Assembly: GCA_963836775.1 (NCBI GenBank)
Contig: CAWIKR010000003.1
Coordinates: forward strand, 2,108,001 to 2,172,000
Length of the DNA: 64,000 nt
DNA from: DASQPR01 sp963836775
Lineage (GTDB): Bacteria > Actinomycetota > Actinomycetes > Mycobacteriales > Micromonosporaceae
Direction: 5' to 3'
Both the position numbers and the translations under genes were made by a program. The notes beneath the pieces were generated by a model that was not told the DNA's origin, searched no databases, and was given only the letters and a program-made list of their open reading frames with translations. This document shows positions 40,135 to 48,865 of this stretch, in pieces (the first letter of the stretch is position 1; each line of letters starts with the position of its first letter).

Positions 40135-42906
40135 ATGACCAGCCCCGCCGAGCGGTACGCGGCAAGCCGTCGGCGGGCCGCCGGCGCCGCCCGTTACCCC
40201 GCGCTGGCCGACTTCGTCGCCGACCTGCCGTTCGATCTTGATCCGTTTCAGCACCAGGCCTGCGAGGCGCTCGAAGACGGCGGCGGCGTCCTGGTGTGCG
40301 CGCCGACCGGCGCCGGCAAGACCGTCGTCGGCGAATTCGCGGTGCACCTGGCGCTCCGCGCCGGTGGCACCGGTGCGCGGCGGAAGTGCTTCTACACCAC
40401 GCCGATCAAGGCGCTGTCCAATCAGAAGTTCCACGACCTGACCGAACGCTACGGCGCTGCCCAGGTGGGCCTGCTGACCGGCGACAACGCGATCAACGGC
40501 GATGCGCCCGTGGTGGTGATGACCACCGAGGTCCTGCGCAACATGCTCTACGCAGGTTCGTCCACACTGGATGGTCTCGGCTACGTGGTAATGGACGAGG
40601 TGCACTACCTCGCCGACCGGTTCCGCGGCGCGGTCTGGGAAGAGGTCATCATCCACCTGCCGGACAGCGTCACCCTGGTGTCGCTGTCGGCCACCGTGTC
40701 CAACGCCGAGGAGTTCGCCAGCTGGCTGACCACCGTCCGCGGCGAGACGACCGTGGTGGTCAGCGAGGACCGGCCGGTCCCGCTCTGGCAGCACATGCTG
40801 GTCGGCAAGCGGATGTTCGACCTGTTCCACGACGCGACCGCGGCGGCCGCCCATGACGTGCATCCGGAACTGCTGCGCTACACCCGGGAAACGGCCCGCC
40901 GGATCGACTTCGACCGGGGTGGCCGGGGTTCCCGGGGTGGCGGCCGCCGGCGCTGGCCCGCACCGCTGCGCGCCGACATCGTGGAACGCCTGGACCGGGA
41001 CGGCCTGCTGCCGGCGATCCTGTTCATCTTCAGCCGGGCCGGCTGCGACGCCGCCGTGCTGCAGTGCCTGCAAGCCGGACTCCGGCTGACCACACCGGAC
41101 GAGCGGCGCGAGATCCGGGAATTGGTGCAGTCCCGGACCGCACACATGCCGTCCGAGGATCTGCAGGTGCTGGGGTATTGGGAGTGGCTGGACGGCCTGG
41201 AACGCGGCCTCGCCGCCCACCACGCGGGGCTGCTGCCGGCGTTCAAGGAGATCGTCGAGGAACTCTTCGTCCGGGGGCTGGTCAAGGCCGTCTTCGCGAC
41301 CGAGACGCTGGCCCTGGGCATCAACATGCCGGCCCGCTGCGTGGTGCTCGAACGGCTGGTGAAGTTCAACGGCGAGGCGCACGTCGACCTGACGCCGGGG
41401 GAGTACACGCAACTGACCGGCCGGGCCGGCCGCCGTGGCATCGACATCGAAGGCCACGCCGTCGTGGTGTGGGCGCCCGAGATCGACCCGCGGCACGTCG
41501 CCGGGCTGGCCTCCACGCGGACGTATCCGCTGCGCTCGTCGTTCCGGCCGTCCTACAACATGGCCGTCAACCTGGTCGGCTCGGTCGGCGCGGCCCGCTC
41601 GCGGGAGCTGCTGGAGGCCTCCTTCGCCCAGTTCCAGGCCGATCGGTCGGTGGTCGGACTGGCCAAGCAGGTGCAGCGCAACACCGATACCGAAGCCGTC
41701 TACGCCACCGAAATGGCGTGCGACCGGGGTGACTTCGAGGCGTATTTCAATCTCCGGATCGCGATCTCGGAACGGGAGAAGTCGCTGCAGCGGCACGGTG
41801 CCGCGCAACGCCGCCAGGCCGCGCTGGACGCGCTGGAGAAGCTCAAGATCGGTGACATCATCCGGGTGCCGGCCGGCAAGCGATCCGGCCTTGCGGTGGT
41901 GCTCGATCCCGGCGCCGGCGGCATGCACGAGCCTCGGCCGCTGGTGCTGACCGAAGACCGGTGGGCCGGCCGGATCTCGGTCGCCGACTTCAGCAATCCG
42001 GTGGCCGCGGTCGGGCACATGCGCGTACCCCGGCACTTCAATCACCGGGCCCCGGCCGAGCGCCGGGACCTGGCCGCGGCCCTGAGCACGGTGCAGATCT
42101 CCGGTGATCTGGCAACCCGGCGGCGGTCGCGCAGCGGCGCGGCCGACGACCGGGAGCTGGAGCGGCTCCGGCACGAGCTGCGCAAGCACCCATGCCACTC
42201 CTGCCCGGACCGGGAAGAGCACGCGCGCTGGGCCGAGCGGCGGTGGCGGCTGGAGCGGGACACCCAGGCCCTGCGCGCCAAGGTGGCGAGCCGGACCGGT
42301 TCGCTGGCCCGGATGTTCGACCAGGTGTGCGCGCTGCTGGAGCGCCGCGGTTTCCTCAACACGTCGGCTCCGGACGGCGAGGGCGTCACCGACGCCGGCC
42401 GGATGCTCGGCCGGATCTGGACCGAGAGCGACCTGTTGGTGGCCGAGTGCCTGCGGACCGGCGCCTGGTCCGGGTTGTCCGCGCCGGAACTCGCCGGCGC
42501 CGTGTCGATCGTGGTTTACGAGTCCCGGCGGGAGACCGAGGAGCGCGCCGCGGTGCCCTACGGGCCGCTGTTCGACGCGATCAACGAGACGCTGACGCTC
42601 TCCGCCGAGCTCTCTGCCGACGAATCGGCCGCCGGGCTGGAACTCACCCGTGAGCCGGACCTGGGCTTCGTCTGGCCGATCTTCCGGTGGGCCCGGGGCG
42701 AGCCACTCTCCAAGGTGCTGGCCAGCGCGCACACGGTGGACGGCGACATGCCGGCCGGTGACTTCGTGCGGTGGGCCCGGCAGGTGATCGACCTGCTCGG
42801 CCAGATCGCCCAGGCGTCCGGCGCCGACACGGCGATCCGGGACACCGCCCGGCAGGCTACTCATCTGGTCAACCGGGGCATCCTCGACTACACCTCGCTG
42901 GCTTGA
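40135..42906 (+). CDS. helY: Ski2-like DEVH-box helicase HelY
   Basis: This 923-residue ATP-dependent RNA/DNA helicase has the superfamily 2 motifs: Q-like FQHQACEAL, Walker A CAPTGAGKT, Ia TTPIKALSNQKF, motif II MDEVHYLAD, motif III SLSATVSN and motif VI QLTGRAGRRGID. A Gly/Arg-rich insert (GGRGSRGGGRRRWP, about residue 260) separates the two RecA domains. The C-terminal half matches the Ski2/Mtr4 helical module with a cysteine pair, KHPCHSCPD. The M. tuberculosis orthologue Rv2092c is next to tatC, as here apart from three inserted genes. The in-frame start at 40015 is rejected. Confidence 0.93.
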   Translation: MTSPAERYAASRRRAAGAARYPALADFVADLPFDLDPFQHQACEALEDGGGVLVCAPTGAGKTVVGEFAVHLALRAGGTGARRKCFYTTPIKALSNQKFHDLTERYGAAQVGLLTGDNAINGDAPVVVMTTEVLRNMLYAGSSTLDGLGYVVMDEVHYLADRFRGAVWEEVIIHLPDSVTLVSLSATVSNAEEFASWLTTVRGETTVVVSEDRPVPLWQHMLVGKRMFDLFHDATAAAAHDVHPELLRYTRETARRIDFDRGGRGSRGGGRRRWPAPLRADIVERLDRDGLLPAILFIFSRAGCDAAVLQCLQAGLRLTTPDERREIRELVQSRTAHMPSEDLQVLGYWEWLDGLERGLAAHHAGLLPAFKEIVEELFVRGLVKAVFATETLALGINMPARCVVLERLVKFNGEAHVDLTPGEYTQLTGRAGRRGIDIEGHAVVVWAPEIDPRHVAGLASTRTYPLRSSFRPSYNMAVNLVGSVGAARSRELLEASFAQFQADRSVVGLAKQVQRNTDTEAVYATEMACDRGDFEAYFNLRIAISEREKSLQRHGAAQRRQAALDALEKLKIGDIIRVPAGKRSGLAVVLDPGAGGMHEPRPLVLTEDRWAGRISVADFSNPVAAVGHMRVPRHFNHRAPAERRDLAAALSTVQISGDLATRRRSRSGAADDRELERLRHELRKHPCHSCPDREEHARWAERRWRLERDTQALRAKVASRTGSLARMFDQVCALLERRGFLNTSAPDGEGVTDAGRMLGRIWTESDLLVAECLRTGAWSGLSAPELAGAVSIVVYESRRETEERAAVPYGPLFDAINETLTLSAELSADESAAGLELTREPDLGFVWPIFRWARGEPLSKVLASAHTVDGDMPAGDFVRWARQVIDLLGQIAQASGADTAIRDTARQATHLVNRGILDYTSLA

Positions 42907-42925
42907 CCGACCGGCGTTACTCGGA

Positions 42926-42945
42926 CGGCCGGCCCGCGCCGGCCG
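42926..42945 (+). terminator. Hairpin after helY
   Basis: A perfect 8-bp stem, CGGCCGGC/GCCGGCCG, with a CCGC loop lies 20 bases past the helY stop codon. No T-tract follows. Confidence 0.5.
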
Positions 42946-43082
42946 CCGGTATCTCTCAGCGACGCCGCCGTTACGCCAAGTTCATGCAGCTATCGCCCGT
43001 TCGGGCAGACGTAATTGATAGCCGATAGTTCGATCACATTTCGATCGACGCGCTCTAGGCAGCGACCGCACGGTGGGCAAGT

Positions 43083-43916
43083 ATGACGTCTATGGCGCAG
43101 GTCGACTACTTCGCGTACGGCTGGGTGACGCCGGTGCTGGCGTACCTGTTCTCGTTCTTGGGCAGCCTGCTGGCGCTCAAGGCAACGGCTCGCGCCCGGA
43201 TGCTGCCCTCCGGCAAGGAGAAGGCGCGCTGGCTGATCCTGGCTGCCTGGGCACTTGGCGGCACTGGCATCTGGGTGATGCACTTCCTCGCCATGATCGG
43301 CTTCCAGGTGCCCAACTCGCAGGTCCGTTTCGACCTGCCGCTGACCGTCGCCAGCTGGTTGATCGCGGTGCTGGTGGTGGGCATCGGCCTGTTCATCGTC
43401 GGGTACGGCAAACGGTCCTACCCGAAGATCATCATTGCCGGCCTGCTCACCGGCTTCGGCGTCGCCGCGATGCACTACACCGGCATGGCCGCCATGCGCA
43501 TCGACGGCACCACCCACTACGACATGCAGTACGTCGACGCCTCGGTGGTGATCGCCGTGGTCGCCGCGACCGTCGCCCTGTGGTTCACCGTGAATATCAG
43601 CCACACCGCGGTCATCGTCGTGGCCGCCGCCATCATGGGCGTCGCGGTGACCGGCATGCACTACACCGGGATGGTCGCTCTGAAGGTCGAACCGTCAGCC
43701 CGGAGCGTCGCCGTGACCGGCGGCGTCTCGCCGTTCACCCTGCTCGTTCCGATCTTCATCTTCGCCCTGCTGGTCGTCATCGCTCTCGGTTACGCGATGC
43801 TCAACTCGCTGAACGAGCGCGACGCCCGCGCGCTCGACGAACTGCAAGCCCGACTTCGTGAGCCGGCGTCCGCGAACGCCGCTCCCACAACTGGATTCAC
43901 CCCGACTGCGCACTGA
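43083..43916 (+). CDS. MHYT-domain integral membrane sensor
   Basis: The 277-residue protein has seven TM helices and three MHYT-type motifs, each near the outer membrane face: VMHFLAM (about residue 65), AMHYTGMAAM (about 132) and GMHYTGMVAL (about 196). MHYT domains are proposed to bind copper and sense oxygen, CO or NO. No GGDEF, EAL or kinase domain is attached; the C-terminal 40 residues form a short cytoplasmic helix (NSLNERDARALDELQARLRE). It is therefore a stand-alone sensor with no obvious partner. The ATG at 43083 is used, but M4 at 43092 is possible. Confidence 0.9.
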   Translation: MTSMAQVDYFAYGWVTPVLAYLFSFLGSLLALKATARARMLPSGKEKARWLILAAWALGGTGIWVMHFLAMIGFQVPNSQVRFDLPLTVASWLIAVLVVGIGLFIVGYGKRSYPKIIIAGLLTGFGVAAMHYTGMAAMRIDGTTHYDMQYVDASVVIAVVAATVALWFTVNISHTAVIVVAAAIMGVAVTGMHYTGMVALKVEPSARSVAVTGGVSPFTLLVPIFIFALLVVIALGYAMLNSLNERDARALDELQARLREPASANAAPTTGFTPTAH

Positions 43917-43986
43917 GGGGGGCGCAGCCGCCGCGGTGAATCCACCGTTGAGCCCCGCCGTTGCCAACCTGGCCGGGCTCAACCGG

Positions 43987-44028
43987 ACCGGAGCCAGCCT
44001 CGATCGTGACATCGAGGTTGGCTCCGGT
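43987..44028. terminator. Bidirectional terminator between MHYT and kinase-like genes
   Basis: An 18-bp stem with one G-T pair (ACCGGAGCCAGCCTCGAT and ATCGAGGTTGGCTCCGGT) and a CGTGAC loop lies between two convergent genes. CTTAT follows on the plus strand. Confidence 0.8.
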
Positions 44029-44054
44029 CTTATCATCGGAGTTTCCGCCGCCGA

Positions 44055-44945
44055 TCAGGCGACGCCCGCGGCGTGATCGGCGAGCACCTCGTCCACCATG
44101 TGCACGGCGTGCGCCACCAGCGCCGGGTTGGTGTGGCGGTAGTAGGGCAGCTGAATCAGCGCGATCAGCAACGCCCAGCCGCGAGCCCGGGCCCAGGTGG
44201 CGTCGTCGACCCCGGTCGCGGCCCGGAACCGGTCCCGGTCGGCCGCCGCGAGCACGTCCCACGCCACGATGTAGTCGCAGGCCGGGTCGCCGACCCCGGC
44301 CGCCGACCAGTCGATCACCGCGTGCAGCCGCCGATCGACCAGCAACAAGTTGCCGGCGAGCAGGTCGTTGTGCATCCAGACCGGTGGACCGTCATGCTCC
44401 GGCGCCGCGAGCGCGGCATCCCACGCGGCGGTCGCCGCGTCCGTGTCGATCCAGCCCGCCAGTTGCGCGATCGCCTCGCGGGTCGCGGTGTCCTTGCGCC
44501 CCAGCGGGCCGCCACGGCTCGCGGCCGGACCATCGGCCGTTTCGATCGCCTGCAACGCGAGGAGGAATCCGGCCAGATCATCGGCGAGAACGGCGGACCC
44601 GGAGCCGGGCGCCGGCGGCTCGCCGTCCAGCCATCGATAGACCGACCAGTCCCACGGATAACCGGCGGCGGGCTCGCCGATCGCCACCGGCTCCGGCGTG
44701 GCCACCGGCAGATGTGGCGCCAACCGCGGCAACAGCCGGTGCTCCGCCCGGGCGTCGTCGCTGCCCCAACCGATCCGGGGCAGGCGCACCACCAGGTCAT
44801 CGCCCAGCCGGAACAGCACGTTGACCGTGCCACTTGAGGTCACCGGCCGGATCGGCCGGCCGGACCACTGCGGAAACTGGGTGTCCAGCAGCTTCGCGAC
44901 CAGATCCGCGTCGACGTCGAACTCGCCGTCGTGCAGCTTCGCCAT
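44055..44945 (-). CDS. Aminoglycoside phosphotransferase-like kinase
   Basis: This 296-residue APH-fold protein has a nucleotide-binding N-lobe (SGTVNVLFRLGDDLVVRLPR), the catalytic loop WMHNDLLAGNLLLVDRRL, where HND replaces the common HGD but the catalytic Asp is kept, and the metal-binding segment VIDWSAAGVGDPACDYIVAW. The substrate is unknown. It begins 4 bases after the exonuclease gene on the same strand, so the two are co-transcribed, although no functional link is evident. Confidence 0.87.
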   Translation of the reverse strand: MAKLHDGEFDVDADLVAKLLDTQFPQWSGRPIRPVTSSGTVNVLFRLGDDLVVRLPRIGWGSDDARAEHRLLPRLAPHLPVATPEPVAIGEPAAGYPWDWSVYRWLDGEPPAPGSGSAVLADDLAGFLLALQAIETADGPAASRGGPLGRKDTATREAIAQLAGWIDTDAATAAWDAALAAPEHDGPPVWMHNDLLAGNLLLVDRRLHAVIDWSAAGVGDPACDYIVAWDVLAAADRDRFRAATGVDDATWARARGWALLIALIQLPYYRHTNPALVAHAVHMVDEVLADHAAGVA

Positions 44946-44948
44946 CGA

Positions 44949-45866
44949 TCAGACGACCGACGAGATCGCATCAACCAAGCGCTTGACCGAACCGGCCGCG
45001 TTGAAGTCCTCGGCCAGCCGCAGCAGCCGGTCCGGATCCACCGGCCCACCGCCGGGCAGCGTCAGATCCAGGTCCGGCAGCTTCAGGTCGCGGGCGACGT
45101 TGACCACCTTCGGCGCCACCGCCAGGTAGTCCGCGGCGGCCGCCAGCTTGGTGCGGACGCCGGTGGCGAACCCCGCATCCGGGTCATCGAGCGCGGCCAG
45201 AATGCCGTCGATCGAGCCGAACTTCGCGACCAGCCGCGCGGCGGTCTTTTCGCCAACACCGGCGACGCCCGGCAACCCGTCGCTCGGGTCGCCGCGAAGT
45301 GCCGCGAAGTCTGCGTATTGCGCGCCCGCGATGCCGTATTTGGCGGTCACCGCGGCGTCATCGAGCACTTCCAGATTTGCCACACCGCGACCGCAGTAGA
45401 GCACCCGGACCGGGCGGGCATCGTCGACCAGCTGGATCAGATCCCGGTCGCCAGAGACCACCTCGACCGGCGCCGGCGCGACCGTCGCCAGCGTGCCCAC
45501 GACGTCGTCGGCCTCGTGGTCGTCTGCACCCAGCACGGCGATGCCGAGCGCTCCGAGGATGTCCACGATCACCGGGACCTGTGGCGTCAGGTTGTCCGGC
45601 ACCTCTTCGCCGCCGGACGGCGTGAGCCGATGCGTCTTGTAGGACGGGATCAGCGCGACCCGCCACGACGGCCGCCAGTTGTAGTCGAGGGCGCACGCCA
45701 CCCGGTCCGGGCGGCGCGTGCGGATCAGCGTGGCAAGCATGTCCAGGAAGCCGCGGATCGCATTGACCGGCTGTCCGTCGGCGGCCCGGGCCGCGGACTC
45801 GGGAATGCCGAAATACGCGCGGAAATACAAACTGGGCGCATCGACCACAAGCAGGGGAGCCGTCAC
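44949..45866 (-). CDS. 5'-3' exonuclease/flap nuclease (PolA N-terminal domain-like)
   Basis: The 305-residue protein is a stand-alone FEN-type nuclease, similar to the N-terminal domain of DNA polymerase I. LLVVDAPSLYFRAYFG opens the PIN-like fold. The metal-binding aspartates are in DDHEADDVVGTLA and VVSGDRDLIQLVDD, and DPSDGLPGVAGVGEKTAARL is the helix-3-turn motif that binds DNA. It would process RNA primers or flaps. The GTG at 45866 (VTAPLLVVDA) is preferred to the ATG at 45896 because CAGAGT lies 7 bases upstream and the shorter form matches the fold. The M. tuberculosis orthologue is Rv2090, between helY and pepE, as here. Confidence 0.9.
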   Translation of the reverse strand: MTAPLLVVDAPSLYFRAYFGIPESAARAADGQPVNAIRGFLDMLATLIRTRRPDRVACALDYNWRPSWRVALIPSYKTHRLTPSGGEEVPDNLTPQVPVIVDILGALGIAVLGADDHEADDVVGTLATVAPAPVEVVSGDRDLIQLVDDARPVRVLYCGRGVANLEVLDDAAVTAKYGIAGAQYADFAALRGDPSDGLPGVAGVGEKTAARLVAKFGSIDGILAALDDPDAGFATGVRTKLAAAADYLAVAPKVVNVARDLKLPDLDLTLPGGGPVDPDRLLRLAEDFNAAGSVKRLVDAISSVV

Positions 45867-45900
45867 ACCGGGAACTCTGCCACAGGAGTGCGACATCTGA

Positions 45901-46029
45901 CATTGGCCGGGTCCCGCTCCGCGCTGCCTTTAGACGGCCTCCACATTGGCCGGGTCCCGCTCCGCGCTGCCTTTGGACGGCCTCCCCACATTGGCCGGGT
46001 CCCGCTCCGCGCTGCCTTTAGACGGCCTC
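45901..46029. repeat. 43-45-bp tandem repeat x 3
   Basis: Three near-identical units begin with CATTGGCCGGGTCCCGCTCC at 45901, 45944 and 45989. They lie upstream of the exonuclease gene and adjoin the 93-bp array. No gene is seen between 45867 and 46581. Confidence 0.9.
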
Positions 46030-46057
46030 ATCGATAGCGGCTCGCGGCGACTTCGTC

Positions 46058-46440
46058 GGCGCTCCCCGGGACCGATTCCGCCGTCGGCGGCGCTCCGCGA
46101 ACCCGGCGCGGGCCGGCGTACGACTCAGTCGGGCTTCGTCGCCCAGCTGGGGCGCTCCGCGGGAGCGATTCCGCCGTCGGCGGCGCTCCGCGAACCCGGC
46201 GCGGGCCGGCGTACGACTCGGTCGGGCTTCGTCGCCCAGCTGGGGCGCTCCCCGGGACCGATTCCGCCGTCGGCAGCGCTCCGCGAACCCGGCGCGGGCC
46301 GGCGTACGACTCGGTCGGGCTTCGTCGCCCAGCTGGGGCGCTCCCCGGGAGCGATTCCGCCGTCGGCGGCGCTCCGCGAACCCGGCGCGGGCCGGCGTAC
46401 GACTCAGTCGGCTTCGTCGCCCAGCTGGGGCGCTCCCCGG
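46058..46440. repeat. 93-bp tandem repeat x 4
   Basis: Four contiguous units of 93 bp (the last 92) run from GGCGCTCC at 46058 to 46440. Each has GATTCCGCCGTCGG, CGAACCCGGCGCGGG and TCGTCGCCCAGCTGGGG blocks. Variation is limited to a few point changes. There are no spacers, so this is not CRISPR. Open frames on both strands exist only because 93 is a multiple of three. Confidence 0.92.
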
Positions 46441-46443
46441 CTT

Positions 46444-46490
46444 GGGGACGAATTTCGCTGCCCTGGGGCGCACGATCGTCCCGAACCCGG
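46444..46490. repeat. Dispersed about 50-bp element, copy 2
   Basis: GGGACGA/TCGTCCC arms flank a loop with GGCGCACGAT, followed by GAACCCGG. It matches the element at 38547-38595 in about three quarters of positions. Confidence 0.55.
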
Positions 46491-46569
46491 AGACAGACCG
46501 GAGACGGAGCGGCAACAAGCCACGCAACGCGGGAACCGGTCAGTGTTCCAGCAACGCCCGAACGACCGT

Positions 46570-46575
46570 TAAGCT
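46570..46575 (+). promoter_or_regulatory. -10 box for the leaderless M24 peptidase gene
   Basis: TAAGCT lies 6 bases before the GTG start at 46582. Confidence 0.5.
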
Positions 46576-46581
46576 AGCGGG

Positions 46582-47703
46582 GTGGCGACCGATGATCTGT
46601 TTACGCCGGCGCGACTTGCCGCCCTCCAGTCCGCGGCCCGCGACGCCGGATTCGACGCGCTCCTGTTCACTCCAGGCGCCGATCTGCGTTATCTGACCGG
46701 CTACAACGCCCACCCGCTGGAACGCCTGACGTGCCTGGTGGTGCCGGCCGACGGGCCGGTGACCCTGATCGTCCCGCGGCTGGAGCGCCCGGCGGCCGAG
46801 GCATCGCCGGCGACCGGCACCGGGGTCACCATCGCCGATCACGCCGACGGCTCCGACCCGTACCCGCTGGTGGCCAAAGCTCTTGGCGCCGCGGCGCAGG
46901 CCGGCGGCGTGGTCGGCATCGGCAACCGGATGTGGGCCGAGCATTCGCTGCCGCTGCGAGCGGCGCTGCCGATGATGGACCAATATCTGGCCGGCGGAGT
47001 GATCCGCGAGCTGCGGATGCGCAAGTCCGCGGCAGAGATCGAAGCGCTGGCGGCGGCCGGCGCGGCGATCGACAGCGTGCATCAGCGGATGGGTGAGTGG
47101 CTCCGCGCCGGCCGCACCGAGGCGGACGTCGCCACCGACATCAAGGCGGCGATCCTCGAGTCCGGGCACTCCACCGCCGACTTCGCGATCGTCGCCAGCG
47201 GCCCCAACGGTGCCAGCCCTCATCACGAGACCAGCGACCGGGTGATCGCGGCGGGTGAGCCGATCGTCGTCGACATCGGCGGCACCATGCCGACCGGCTA
47301 CTGCTCAGACTCGACCCGGACCTACGTGATCGGCGAGCCGCCGAAGGAGTTCCTCGCCTACTACGAAGTGCTCCAGCGGGCGCAACGCGCCGCCTGCGAC
47401 GCCGTCAAGCCGGGCATGACCTGCGAGGCCGTTGACGCCGTCGCCCGCGACCTGATCACCGAGGCCGGCTACGGCGAGGCGTTCCTGCACCGCACCGGTC
47501 ACGGCATCGGACTGGACGGGCATGAGGAGCCCTACATCGTGGAGGGCAACGACCTGCCGCTGGAGGCCGGGATGGCGTTCTCCATCGAGCCCGGGATCTA
47601 CCTGGCCGGCCAGCACGGAGCCCGCATCGAAGACATCGTCGTGTGCACCCCGCACGGCGTGCGCCGCCTGAATACCATCGCGACGGATCTGGTGACTCTG
47701 TGA
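46582..47703 (+). CDS. M24-family metallopeptidase (Xaa-Pro aminopeptidase/prolidase type)
   Basis: The 373-residue protein has an N-terminal creatinase-like domain (FDALLFTPGADLRYLTGYN) and a pita-bread catalytic domain with all five metal ligands: two Asp in VVDIGGTMPTGYCSDSTR, His in HRTGHGIGLDGHEEP, Glu in FSIEPGIYL and Glu in ARIEDIVV. It probably cleaves Xaa-Pro dipeptides or N-terminal Xaa-Pro bonds in the cytoplasm. The M. tuberculosis orthologue is Rv2089c (annotated pepE), next to the 5'-3' exonuclease gene. The GTG at 46582 is leaderless. The acyl-CoA dehydrogenase gene overlaps its stop by 4 bases. Confidence 0.93.
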   Translation: MATDDLFTPARLAALQSAARDAGFDALLFTPGADLRYLTGYNAHPLERLTCLVVPADGPVTLIVPRLERPAAEASPATGTGVTIADHADGSDPYPLVAKALGAAAQAGGVVGIGNRMWAEHSLPLRAALPMMDQYLAGGVIRELRMRKSAAEIEALAAAGAAIDSVHQRMGEWLRAGRTEADVATDIKAAILESGHSTADFAIVASGPNGASPHHETSDRVIAAGEPIVVDIGGTMPTGYCSDSTRTYVIGEPPKEFLAYYEVLQRAQRAACDAVKPGMTCEAVDAVARDLITEAGYGEAFLHRTGHGIGLDGHEEPYIVEGNDLPLEAGMAFSIEPGIYLAGQHGARIEDIVVCTPHGVRRLNTIATDLVTL

Positions 47704-48845
47704 CGATTGAGCGCATTCTCCCCACCGAAGAGGCGGGCGACCTGCTCGCCCTCGTGACCGACCTGGCCGACCGCGAGCTGGCGCCGCGAGTCGAGGACTT
47801 CGAGGCCCGCGGCGAGTTCCCCCGTGAGGTGATCCGCACGCTCGGCCGATCTGGGCTGCTCGGGCTGCCATACCCGGAGGAGTATGGCGGTGCCGGCCAG
47901 CCCTACGAGGTCTACCTGCAGGTGCTCGAGATTCTGGCGAGCCGTTGGGCGGCGGTCGCCGAAGCGGTGTCGGTGCACACGCTCGCCTGTTACCCGGTGG
48001 CCACTTACGGCTCCGACGAGCAGCGCGCCGAGCTGTTGCCCGGCATGCTCGGCGGCGAGCTGCTCGGCGCCTACTGCCTGTCCGAACCCCGGGGCGGCTC
48101 AGACGCCGCCAACCTCGCCACCAAGGCCGTACGCCAGGGGGACGACTACGTCGTGAGCGGCACCAAGGCCTGGATCACCCACGCCGGTGTCGCCGACTTC
48201 TACAACGTGTTCGCCCGCACCGGCGGGCCCGGGGCGGCCGGCGTCTCGTGCCTGATCGCCGACGCCGACACCGCCGGGATCAACCCGCTGGCCCGAGAGC
48301 GCACCATGGGCCTGAAGGCCAGCCCGGTCGCGCAGATCGCGTTCGACGGCGCGCGCATCCCGGCCGCGCGCCTGGTCGGCGAAGAGGGCGTCGGGTTCCG
48401 GATCGCGATGAGCGCACTGGACGGCGGGCGGCTCGGCATCGCCGCCTGCGCCATCGGCCTGGCCCAGGCGGCCCTCGACTACGCGGCGCGGTACGCAACC
48501 GAACGCGAGCAGTTCGGCCAGCCGATCATCAACTTCCAGGGACTCGGCTTCATGCTCGCCGACATGGCCACCCAGATCTCGGCGGCCCGTGCACTGATGG
48601 TGGCGACGGCCCGGCTGCGCGACGCCGGACGGCCGTATGCGACCGAGGCCGCGAAGGCCAAACTGTTCGCCACCGACATGTGCATGAAGGTCACCACGGA
48701 TGCGGTGCAGGTGCTCGGCGGTTACGGCTACGTCGCCGACCACCCGGTCGAGCGCTACATGCGTGAGGCCAAGGTGCTGCAGATCGTCGAGGGCACCAAC
48801 CAGATCCAGCGGATGGTCATTGCACGGTCGCTGAGCAAGGACTAG
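47700..48845 (+). CDS. Acyl-CoA dehydrogenase family flavoprotein
   Basis: The 381-residue protein shows the ACAD signatures AYCLSEPRGGSDAANLATKA (FAD/substrate binding), GTKAWITHAGVADFY, EREQFGQPIINFQGLGFMLA and the C-terminal QVLGGYGYVADHPVERYMRE, with catalytic Glu candidate in IVEGTNQIQRMVIAR. It oxidises an acyl-CoA to the trans-2-enoyl-CoA and passes electrons to ETF. Chain-length preference cannot be told. The GTG at 47700 overlaps the M24 stop (GTGA); the upstream start at 47643 is inside that gene and is rejected. Confidence 0.92.
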   Translation: MTIERILPTEEAGDLLALVTDLADRELAPRVEDFEARGEFPREVIRTLGRSGLLGLPYPEEYGGAGQPYEVYLQVLEILASRWAAVAEAVSVHTLACYPVATYGSDEQRAELLPGMLGGELLGAYCLSEPRGGSDAANLATKAVRQGDDYVVSGTKAWITHAGVADFYNVFARTGGPGAAGVSCLIADADTAGINPLARERTMGLKASPVAQIAFDGARIPAARLVGEEGVGFRIAMSALDGGRLGIAACAIGLAQAALDYAARYATEREQFGQPIINFQGLGFMLADMATQISAARALMVATARLRDAGRPYATEAAKAKLFATDMCMKVTTDAVQVLGGYGYVADHPVERYMREAKVLQIVEGTNQIQRMVIARSLSKD

Positions 48846-48853
48846 TGGTCGGG

Positions 48854-48859
48854 TAGGTT
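48854..48859 (+). promoter_or_regulatory. -10 box for the leaderless Lrp/AsnC gene
   Basis: TAGGTT lies 6 bases before the GTG at 48866, in the 20-base gap after the acyl-CoA dehydrogenase gene. Confidence 0.5.
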
Positions 48860-48865
48860 CTTAGT

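Noticed and set aside
40114..42864. 916-codon open frame antisense to helY, and similar long antisense frames over mpa, dop, pafA and the histidine kinase
   Set aside because: High-GC codon bias leaves the complementary frame free of stops. The products are Arg/Gly/His-rich with no domain motifs, whereas the sense frames carry full motif sets.
45901..46440. Possible CRISPR array
   Set aside because: Units are contiguous with no variable spacers, are longer than CRISPR repeats, and no cas genes are nearby.
45946..46572. Plus- and minus-strand frames with a 31-residue repeat over the 93-bp array
   Set aside because: The repeats are in frame only because 93 is divisible by three. The composition is Arg/Gly/Pro-rich on both strands, and no ribosome site or domain is seen.
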